Source: PALSA-270 sp963770245
Lineage (GTDB): Bacteria; Acidobacteriota; Terriglobia; Terriglobales; Acidobacteriaceae
Assembly: GCA_963770245.1 (NCBI GenBank)
Contig: CAVYOX010000010.1
Span: 613,468 to 677,467, forward strand
Direction: 5' to 3'
Length of the DNA: 64,000 bases
Part shown: in pieces, positions 57,802-64,000 of the stretch
Layout of the letters: each line of letters opens with the position of its first letter
Numbering within the stretch: the stretch's first letter is position 1
Made by a program: the position numbers and the translations under genes
The notes under the pieces: model-generated
Database searches by the model: none
What the model saw: the letters and a program-made list of their open reading frames with translations, nothing else
Told to the model about the DNA's origin: nothing

Positions 57802-58545
57802 ATGCGGGGCCTTCGAGCGAAACGTGTGCTCGTGACCGGGGGCGCAAGCGGCATCGGTCGGGCGACCGCCGTTCGCTTCCTTGAAGAAGGCTCCTCGGTA
57901 TGGGTGCTCGACTGCGACCCGAAAGCCCTGGTCGAGCTCGAGCGTGAACTGCCCGCCCTCGCTGGGACCTCGAAGGCCGATGTATCGGAGCGGAAACAGG
58001 TCGAGACCGCATGGGCGGAGGCTGTCGGCGTGCTGGGCGGGATCGATATACTGATCAACAATGCCGGCATCAGCATCCGCCACCGGTTTCTCGACATTAC
58101 TGCGGAAGATTGGCAGAAGGTTCTGGCGGTGAATCTGACCGGGGCGTTCTATGTGGCGCAGACCGCCGCCCGCCATATGTGGGAGCAAGGGGGCGGCGTG
58201 ATCCTGCAGACCGCCTCGACCAACGGCATCGTGGGCTACCCCTATTATGCGGACTACAACGCTTCCAAGGCCGGCCTGATCGCGCTCACCCGCTCGATGG
58301 CGCTCGAACTCGCGCCGCGCGTGCGGGTCTCGGCCGTGGCTCCGGGATACGTGCTGACCCCCATGCAGCGCGCCGAGTACACCGATCCCATGCTCGAGGA
58401 AGTGAATCGCAAGATCCCGCTCGGCCGCCACGGCCTGCCGGAAGAAGTGGCGGCACTGTTTGCCTTTCTCGCCTCCGACGACGCGGCCTATATCACCGGC
58501 CATGTTTATACGATTGACGGCGCCGAAACCACGGGACGCCTCTGA
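57802..58545 (+). CDS. Short-chain dehydrogenase/reductase
   Basis: A 247-residue classical SDR. NAD(P) motif VLVTGGASGIGRATA (TGxxxGxG), Asp in VWVLDCDP suggesting NAD preference, NNAG in ILINNAGISIRH, catalytic Ser in LQTASTNG and YxxxK in YNASKAGLIALTRS. Substrate unknown. AGGGG lies 7 nt before the ATG. Confidence 0.92.
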   Translation: MRGLRAKRVLVTGGASGIGRATAVRFLEEGSSVWVLDCDPKALVELERELPALAGTSKADVSERKQVETAWAEAVGVLGGIDILINNAGISIRHRFLDITAEDWQKVLAVNLTGAFYVAQTAARHMWEQGGGVILQTASTNGIVGYPYYADYNASKAGLIALTRSMALELAPRVRVSAVAPGYVLTPMQRAEYTDPMLEEVNRKIPLGRHGLPEEVAALFAFLASDDAAYITGHVYTIDGAETTGRL

Positions 58546-58774
58546 AGTCCGTTCCTCCGAACCCCAGTTCGTCCGTCGGCCGCAAGCGCCGGCTTATCTA
58601 AAGTTTCTGGAGTTTCTGGCCGGGAAATTCTTAAGCTCTTGAGCAGAAATTCATGGCCGTTTGGCGGGCTCGGGGCGTCTAAGGGCATGGCCGAACATGC
58701 CGTATGCTAGGGGGGACGGTCTTTTCGGACAGGTCTGCTTGAACCCGATGGAGGCCAAAAGGAGAAATAAAAGT

Positions 58775-59026
58775 ATGCGAGGCGGATCCCGCTATTTGAG
58801 TTCACTCTTGCTGGCGGCGGCTTTAACTTCACCGCTGGTGATTACCGGTTGTGCGGTTCATGCCCGGGTCTACGACCCCTACTACCACGACTATCATCCC
58901 TGGAACCACGGCGAAGTGGTTTACTACCAGAACTGGGAGACCGAAACCCACCGGCAACATGTCGATTTCAAAAGGCGGAATGCCGACGAGCAGAAGCAAT
59001 ACTGGGACTGGCGGCACAAACACTAA
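58775..59026 (+). CDS. Small lipoprotein
   Basis: An 83-residue lipoprotein: signal with lipobox VITGC, then a Tyr/His-rich mature part (DPYYHDYHPWNHGEVVYYQNWETETHRQHVDFKRRNADEQKQYWDWRHKH). The His/Tyr density could bind metal, but this is only composition. AGGAG is 10 nt before ATG 58775. Similar short YXNWE-type lipoproteins occur in Acidobacteriota. Confidence 0.75.
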   Translation: MRGGSRYLSSLLLAAALTSPLVITGCAVHARVYDPYYHDYHPWNHGEVVYYQNWETETHRQHVDFKRRNADEQKQYWDWRHKH

Positions 59027-59092
59027 CCGGGGTCGGCGAGCGGGCGCCCGCGGGACCGGCGCACCGCGCTCGCGGAGGGAACCCTCCGGATT

Positions 59093-61906
59093 CTAGCGGT
59101 CTTGCAGCTTGGCCTTGAGCTTCTCGACGTAGTGGTTGTCGTACATGGTCGAGGCCGCCTGGACGTATTCCATCACCCGCTGGATGACGGTTCGATCCCC
59201 GCGATTCAGGTCGCTGAACTGAACCGCAACCCCGGTTCCGGGATCGATGCGCAGCACGCTACCCTCGGCTTGCAATTTTCCATCGTCGATCGAGAAAACC
59301 AGTTTGAGCTTGGTTCCGGGAGCCAGGATCACGCTGGTTTCGATGAAGCAGCCGCCGAGACTAATGTCAGTCAGGTTTCCGAGCACCGGACGATTGTCGC
59401 CGTGGGCCTGCAATTCGATCGTGACCCGGCATTTGGTGCGGGGATAGGTTCGGCGGTTCTTGCGGAAGGGCTGCTTTTGCTTTTCGAGGTACATGCGGCG
59501 GTCGGCTTCGGCCAGCAGAGCCTCGGCGTCTTCCCCGTCCTTCGGGTAGACCGAGCGTCCGATGCTGAGCGAAAGAATGTCCTCGCCACAGACCTCGCGG
59601 CCGGCCTGCTTGGCCAGTTCTTTCAACTGATGGGCGCGGCTCGCTGCGGCGTCGGCCGCAAGACCCGGTGCCACCACCACGAATTCATCCCCGCCCATGC
59701 GAGCCACGTAGTCATACTCGCGGCAACTGTGCTTCAGAGCCTGGGCAAATAGCCGCAGAACCCGGTTGCCTTCGAGATGGCCGAAGCGATCGTTGATCTG
59801 TTTGAAGCCGTCCATGTCGCAGACCATGGCGGTCAAGTTCGTGTTTTCCCGCTTGCAGCGGGCGAGTTCGCGGTCGAGCTGCAGGAAGAGCGAGCGCGCA
59901 TTGGGCAACCCGGTGAGGAAGTCGGTGGTGGCGGAACTTTCCGCCTGCTCGTACTTCAGAGCGTTTTCAATGGCCAGCGCCATCTTCGAACTGATGGCCA
60001 GGAGAATGCGGAGGTGGTCGGAGGTGAACGAATCCGGTTCGAGCTTGTAGAGCGTGAGCACGGCCACCACGCCCACCAGGCCCTCGAGCGGAATCGACAA
60101 GGCGGAGCGCAGGGTGCTGAATTTCGTCGGGTCATTCAAGTAGCCGGGCTCAACCGACGGGTTGCCGTTGATGATCGGCTTCTTGTTCTGCGCCACCCAG
60201 CCCGACAGTCCCTGGCCGAGCGGAATGCGTAAAGAGGCGAACAGGCGGAAGTTGTCGCCGCTCACGTGCTCGGGAATCAACTCGTTGCCCCGGCGCACAT
60301 ACATGGCAATGGCGTCGTAGGGGACCAGACGCCGGATTTTCACCGAAAATACCGACAGGGTCTCCCCGAGACTGAGCGACGCTCCCAGATCCTGGCTCAG
60401 TTCAAACAGCGTCTGCGCTTCCTGGCGCGCCGCGGCAATCGAGGCCAGGAAGTTCGTGTCCTGGGTTTCCTTGGCGGCGTTGCTCTCAAATCCCGCATCC
60501 GGGGCGCTGCCGCGCTCCACTTTTACTTCGGTGGAGAGCTTCGAGCCTACTTCCTGCCCAAACTGCGAGTTGACCTTCCGCTCGAGTTCGCGATAACGGT
60601 TCTGCAGAATATTGACGACCTTCGGGTCAAAGGCTTTGCCCGACTCGGCGCCCAGAAGTTTGATGACTTCTTCTAAAGGCAGCGCCTTGCGATACTGGCG
60701 GTCCGAGGCCAGGGCGTCCAGGTAGTCAACGGCCGAAAGGATGCGGGCGCCGACCGGAATCTCCGCGCCCTTCAAGCCGAAGGGGTAGCCCATCCCATCC
60801 CATTTCTCGTGGTGAGCCCGGACAATCGGGACCACGGGGTAGGGGAAGCGCACATGCTCCAGAATCTCCGCCCCGACCACCGGGTGAATTTTCATCTTCT
60901 CGAATTCTTCCGGGGTCAGACGGCCGGGCTTCGAAATAATGTGCTCGGGAACGGCCAGCTTGCCAATGTCGTGCAGCAGCGACGCTGCCTGCAGGGCTTC
61001 CATTTCAGAGGAATCGAGGCCCATGTCCTTGGCTACCTCGAGCGCATACACCCTCACCCGCTGCAGGTGATCGTGCGTGGTATGGTCTTTGGCCTCGATC
61101 GCCAGTGCCAGGGCCTCGATGGTGCGCATGTGCAGGTCGGCCATTTCCTCGACGTGGCGCTTCTCGTCATCGAGTTTTCCCAGGTACATACGATAAGAGC
61201 GGTAGATCAAGTAGACGATGGGCAAGACCAGGAGCGACGATTCCCACTGAAAAGCCTGGTCCATCCAGCCAATCCCGCCGGCAATCGCGGCGCCGCCCAA
61301 ATAGTAGGGAAAAGACCAGGCGTAGTACTGGACCCAGGTCTTGTTGAGAGATTTCCCTTCGGTGAGCACCACCGCCCCAACCACCGCTGCGGTATTGATC
61401 ACGAAGTAGACCGTGGCCGCCAGCACTAACAGGAAGGGGCGAAGGTCCAGCCGCCCATAGAACGGCGAAACCTGATGATAGGCGCCGTAGGCGAGGGCAC
61501 TGGCCAATGCGCTCGTGCAAACATTGAACACGATTCGCAATGGCCGAGGGCTCCGACCCTGGAAACACTGCATCAGGGCGCCCACTGACCCGAGCATCAA
61601 AGTTTCGGAAAAGCCCAAGTCCAGAATGCCGATCAGCACGAACAGGAAGTTGACGGAAAAGGAGTCGCCGACTTCGGGCAGAGTAACTTGCACCCGCGAA
61701 GCCAGAAGCGAAATCAAGAGATAGCAGACAAACTCGGCGATGTTGGTGCTCGACGGGTGCAGGGCGGCCCGCAGCAGCACAAGCATGCCTGCCGCGATCA
61801 CCGGGCCGAAAAACAGCTTGGCACCCGGGTTAAGTCTTCGTACGCGCGAACCGCGAGCCATATGTCTCCGTCTGAACCCTAACTCGAGGGTCCGGGCAAG
61901 ATTCAT
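59093..61906 (-). CDS. Membrane HD-GYP / GAF / GGDEF / PilZ protein
   Basis: A 937-residue c-di-GMP protein. About seven transmembrane helices (residues 30-240) precede an HD-GYP phosphodiesterase domain (LLHDIGKLAVP, HHEKWDGMGYPFGLKG), a GAF domain (about 490-650, VPYDAIAMYVRRGNELIPEH), a diguanylate cyclase domain with an intact RMGGDEFVV and TDFLTGLPNARSL, and a C-terminal PilZ domain (RRTYPR and DISLGG). One chain thus has predicted synthesis, hydrolysis and binding of c-di-GMP plus a sensor. Start 61906 has GAGAG 5 nt upstream; ATG 61861 with GGAG is the alternative. Whether both enzymatic domains are active is not known. Confidence 0.92.
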   Translation of the reverse strand: MNLARTLELGFRRRHMARGSRVRRLNPGAKLFFGPVIAAGMLVLLRAALHPSSTNIAEFVCYLLISLLASRVQVTLPEVGDSFSVNFLFVLIGILDLGFSETLMLGSVGALMQCFQGRSPRPLRIVFNVCTSALASALAYGAYHQVSPFYGRLDLRPFLLVLAATVYFVINTAAVVGAVVLTEGKSLNKTWVQYYAWSFPYYLGGAAIAGGIGWMDQAFQWESSLLVLPIVYLIYRSYRMYLGKLDDEKRHVEEMADLHMRTIEALALAIEAKDHTTHDHLQRVRVYALEVAKDMGLDSSEMEALQAASLLHDIGKLAVPEHIISKPGRLTPEEFEKMKIHPVVGAEILEHVRFPYPVVPIVRAHHEKWDGMGYPFGLKGAEIPVGARILSAVDYLDALASDRQYRKALPLEEVIKLLGAESGKAFDPKVVNILQNRYRELERKVNSQFGQEVGSKLSTEVKVERGSAPDAGFESNAAKETQDTNFLASIAAARQEAQTLFELSQDLGASLSLGETLSVFSVKIRRLVPYDAIAMYVRRGNELIPEHVSGDNFRLFASLRIPLGQGLSGWVAQNKKPIINGNPSVEPGYLNDPTKFSTLRSALSIPLEGLVGVVAVLTLYKLEPDSFTSDHLRILLAISSKMALAIENALKYEQAESSATTDFLTGLPNARSLFLQLDRELARCKRENTNLTAMVCDMDGFKQINDRFGHLEGNRVLRLFAQALKHSCREYDYVARMGGDEFVVVAPGLAADAAASRAHQLKELAKQAGREVCGEDILSLSIGRSVYPKDGEDAEALLAEADRRMYLEKQKQPFRKNRRTYPRTKCRVTIELQAHGDNRPVLGNLTDISLGGCFIETSVILAPGTKLKLVFSIDDGKLQAEGSVLRIDPGTGVAVQFSDLNRGDRTVIQRVMEYVQAASTMYDNHYVEKLKAKLQDR

Positions 61907-62251
61907 TAAGACTCTCTAGTGTGAAGGCTAAATAGCTCTTGGACAATCACTTGCGGAAGATCGGGAAAACTTTCGTAACCCTGGCCGAAGCGGCGCAAGG
62001 GAACAAGAGCGGGTGTCCAGGCGAATCATCGGGAGGTCCTGCGGACCTTCACGGCTGTCCGATTGCCGTCTGCGCCCGTTTGACCCTCTCCCGCTTGACC
62101 CCGGCCGGGGAAACCGCGGCGGAACCTTTGGTTTATCATGGCTTGAGGCCCTCAGTTCAGCGGTTCGGGGAGGGAGTCGAAATCGCAAGTCCTGCTTCAC
62201 TGGTCGTCGCTTTTCCGCACATCCAATCACTGACGGCGGAGTAAAAACTCA
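61907..62251. other. Intergenic region upstream of the HD-GYP gene
   Basis: 345 bp with no convincing gene. It must hold the minus-strand promoter of the HD-GYP gene. GGAG at 62239 may serve the next plus-strand ORF. No terminator or repeat recognised. Confidence 0.4.
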
Positions 62252-62512
62252 ATGAATGGGACTCCTACCGTATCGAAGGGTGATTTGGTTGCCCGATTTG
62301 TGACCGACGAGGCGACGTCGAAAATCGCAGATCGAGGATTTCAACGAGCGAGGGCGTGGGCAAAAACCTCGGATAGCGCCCAAGCCGCATACCCCAAAGC
62401 CGCATACGCCAAGACGAGCGGCGGTAGGCGACGGTTCTTGCACCTAGAATGGGCGAGTTCAGTTCTTCTGCGGGTCGTCAAGCGCCTGCGTCGGCCCGCC
62501 CTCGATCCGTAG
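62252..62512 (+). CDS. Possible small protein of unknown function
   Basis: An 86-residue ORF with GGAG 10 nt before the ATG. Sequence is Ala/Arg/Lys-rich with no motif. It ends 14 bp before the next ORF and could be an operon partner, or it may not be a gene. Confidence 0.35.
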   Translation: MNGTPTVSKGDLVARFVTDEATSKIADRGFQRARAWAKTSDSAQAAYPKAAYAKTSGGRRRFLHLEWASSVLLRVVKRLRRPALDP

Positions 62513-62526
62513 ACGTGGGAGGTCAT

Positions 62527-62829
62527 GTGAGCGTCAATGCCACCGCGGTACTCAAGAAAGAAACCAAGGTCGATCCCGGCCGGCCGAACGATAAGTCTTA
62601 CCAGGCCGTTCTGTCGGTGCTCGATGAAAAGGGCAAAGAGTACGGCCTGCCGCGGTATTTCAGTGGTTTCCGTGAAGTAGCAGTCTTGCTCGCGCGTGCG
62701 GCAGGAGTTACGCACGAGCAATTCCACGAGCGTTTCGCCTCCTACGAAAGAGGCGAAAAGGTGACTTTCCCCCTGACGCTCAGTGAGGAAGCAATCAGGA
62801 ATCTTGGTTTCGACCCCAGGGCGGCGTGA
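62527..62829 (+). CDS. Small protein of unknown function
   Basis: A 100-residue acidic soluble protein (KSYQAVLSVLDEKGKEYGLPRYFSGFREVAVLLARAAGVTHEQFHERFASYERGEKVTFPLTLSEEAIRNLGFDP). GTG 62527 has GGAGG 4 nt upstream and is preferred to ATG 62449. Predicted mainly helical. No family recognised; codon use looks real. Confidence 0.55.
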   Translation: MSVNATAVLKKETKVDPGRPNDKSYQAVLSVLDEKGKEYGLPRYFSGFREVAVLLARAAGVTHEQFHERFASYERGEKVTFPLTLSEEAIRNLGFDPRAA

Positions 62830-62993
62830 GAAGTTCATGCCGGTCGATCCCGGTACGCCTCGCCTCTCGATGCTGCTCAGTCGAGGTGCGGTCGCTGATA
62901 ACCGTAAGCCGATGACTGAAAATGAATCGATGACGGACCGTGCCTTGCGGTGGAACCCATAACCAGATCTAGAGTTTGCCGATTGCCGGAAGA

Positions 62994-63188
62994 ATGAAGC
63001 TTTCTTTCTCCGTCGCCACCGAAGCCGACGCCCTCGCGCTGGCCGCGCTGCACACCGCGGTGGCTGAAGATCTCACTCGCCGCTTCGGTCGCGGACCCTG
63101 GTCGTCGGCGACGTCTGAAAGAGGTGTGCTTTTTGGCCTGCATGCCGCAACACATCGTTTAGGAGCTCGCCAGGCCATAGGCGAATAA
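62994..63188 (+). pseudogene. Truncated GNAT acetyltransferase
   Basis: The ORF (64 residues from ATG 62994) begins like a GNAT family N-terminus (KLSFSVATEADALALAALHTAVAEDLTRRFGRGPWSSATSERGVLFGL) and then diverges to a stop. The acetyl-CoA binding half is missing. Only part of the family can be seen, so this is a remnant. Confidence 0.5.
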
Positions 63189-63263
63189 AAGACGAACCTA
63201 ATGCTATACTGCCGATTCGAACCTCGCGCAATCGTTGCGTGAGGTTCCGCCCCGGTACCGCCC

Positions 63264-63467
63264 ATGGACGAAGGTCGAAAACGCGTGCTGCTGATCGCTG
63301 CGTCGATTTTGGCGGCGCGAAAGCTGGCGCAGTACGACGGCGGAAGGAAGGTTCTTGCGACCATCAGCACCATCGTCGCCGATGGCGTCCGGTGGGCAGA
63401 GCAGATCATGGCTGAAATTGATCGGCGGTACGCGACACCGGGCACGGGTAGAATTGATGTTTCCTGA
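63264..63467 (+). CDS. Possible small hypothetical protein
   Basis: A 67-residue ORF: MDEGRKRVLLIAASILAARK, then KVLATISTIVADGVRWAEQIMAEIDRRY. It looks like an amphipathic helix followed by a charged helix. No ribosome binding site is clear. Beside the group II intron remnant, so part of a mobile region. Confidence 0.4.
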   Translation: MDEGRKRVLLIAASILAARKLAQYDGGRKVLATISTIVADGVRWAEQIMAEIDRRYATPGTGRIDVS

Positions 63468-63494
63468 GAGGATTCCACCATCGGCATCATTGCC

Positions 63495-63665
63495 ATCGGG
63501 ATGGGGGGGACGATCGCTCGGCTCCCCTCCCACACCACCGTACATGCGGGTCCGCATACGGCGGTTCGGCGGATTAAGCTAAGACTGCACGACCATAGAC
63601 GGAAGTCCGAGCACAGGTAGGCGTTGGGTAAGGCAATGGACAGAGCGGGCGAGTTCGCGATCACG
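63495..63665 (-). mobile_element. 3' end (domains V-VI) of a group II intron, remnant
   Basis: Read on the minus strand, the sequence contains GAACCGCCGTATGCGG, ACCC, GCATGTACGGTGGTG and TGGGAGGGGAGCCG, the domain V and VI region that follows intron-encoded reverse transcriptases. The stem ACCGCCGTA / TACGGTGGT is perfect apart from a wobble, with a bulge near TGC. The element ends with CCCATCCCGAT at about 63495, close to the usual CTACCCGAT. Nothing resembling a reverse transcriptase lies 5' of it (63666-64000), so it is a truncated copy. Confidence 0.75.
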
Positions 63666-63859
63666 GGCCGTGAGGGGACGAGCAGACTGGTTGCAAGTAC
63701 CTGACGTTCGACACTGGCGAGCGGTTCTATTTTCCCGACCGCATCCCCAGGACCGTGAAGCTCCGTGGTTGCATTAGAACGAACTTCTTCTTGCTATCCA
63801 GACGATTGAATGAATGCGCAAAGTAGTCTCCCGAAATCAGCTGAGAGGGGAACGATCTT
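63666..63859. other. Short unassigned stretch
   Basis: No gene seen. It follows the intron remnant and precedes the start of the exported protein; GAGAGGGG at 63844-63851 is probably that gene's ribosome binding site. Confidence 0.35.
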
Positions 63860-64000
63860 TTGAACCGTCGAGCAGTCCTGAAGGGCGGAGTATATGCTTT
63901 TGCCTTGGCCGGAATTCCTAAAGCATTCGGCCAGTCACCCTTCTTTCGTGGACAAGTCCCCGATGGTCCCTTTCTACCCTTCTGGGAGTCTCTGAAGGAG
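63860..64000 (+). CDS. Tat-exported protein, N-terminal fragment at the window edge
   Basis: TTG 63860 starts MNRRAVLKGGVYAFALAGIP followed by KAFGQ, a twin-arginine signal (NRRAVLKGG). The mature part begins SPFFRGQVPDGPFLPFWESLKE and leaves the window. GAGAGGGG lies about 8 nt before the TTG. The mature fold cannot be named from 20 residues. Confidence 0.6.
   Translation, partial: MNRRAVLKGGVYAFALAGIPKAFGQSPFFRGQVPDGPFLPFWESLKE

Overview
The window is 64 kb of GC-rich bacterial DNA, most likely from a soil member of the Acidobacteriota (Terriglobia / Koribacter-like). That placement is inferred from gene content and architecture: a fused AroDE, an alternative complex III joined to an A2-type caa3 oxidase, several TonB-C, DUF3857-TPR and AMIN proteins, a TIGR03118 protein and an all-in-one c-di-GMP protein. 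No rRNA and no complete tRNA were found.

Layout. 1-3580: the 3' edge of a selenocysteine formate dehydrogenase alpha gene (minus strand, UGA read as Sec, two +1 frame breaks) and a YCII-domain protein. 3581-4570: AT-richer, gene-poor stretch ending in the 5' half of a tRNA-Glu-like gene. 4571-12581: lone GvpL/F protein, AroDE, an exported protein, pgsA with an AMMECR1 protein, glutamate dehydrogenase and an MBL-fold hydrolase. 12797-21576: trpE, a GAF/TM/TonB-C protein with 18-bp coding repeats, trpG on the opposite strand, PilZ and AMIN proteins, ATP-type PEP carboxykinase and a GlsB-like membrane protein. 21700-32108: relic transposon-end repeats, apt-acyP, efp, YtxH, TonB-C, purN, tyrS, a lipid kinase, a TIGR03118 protein, sppA and an HU protein. 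32109-39715: pgeF, a secreted S10 peptidase, a large DUF3857-transglutaminase-TPR protein and an amidase.

40116-52786 is one long respiratory operon, actABCDEF - membrane protein - sco - coxBACD, with start/stop overlaps almost throughout. It encodes a quinol:electron-acceptor oxidoreductase (ACIII) and its partner caa3 oxidase, so electrons can pass from quinol to oxygen without a bc1 complex. 52856-61906 holds a zinc-ribbon protein, a fused FAD/Fe-S 2-hydroxyacid dehydrogenase, an RMD1/DUF155 protein with an SDR, a small lipoprotein and the MASE-like/HD-GYP/GAF/GGDEF/PilZ protein. 62000-64000 looks accessory and decayed: small unknown ORFs, a truncated GNAT gene, the 3' end of a group II intron and the start of a Tat-exported protein.

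A cross-cutting oddity is that many gene borders carry short degenerate tandem repeats (13-16 bp, 2-6 copies), each locus with its own sequence. In three places (gdhA, apt and the small ORF at 21903) the repeats are echoes of the last codons and stop codon of the adjacent gene.
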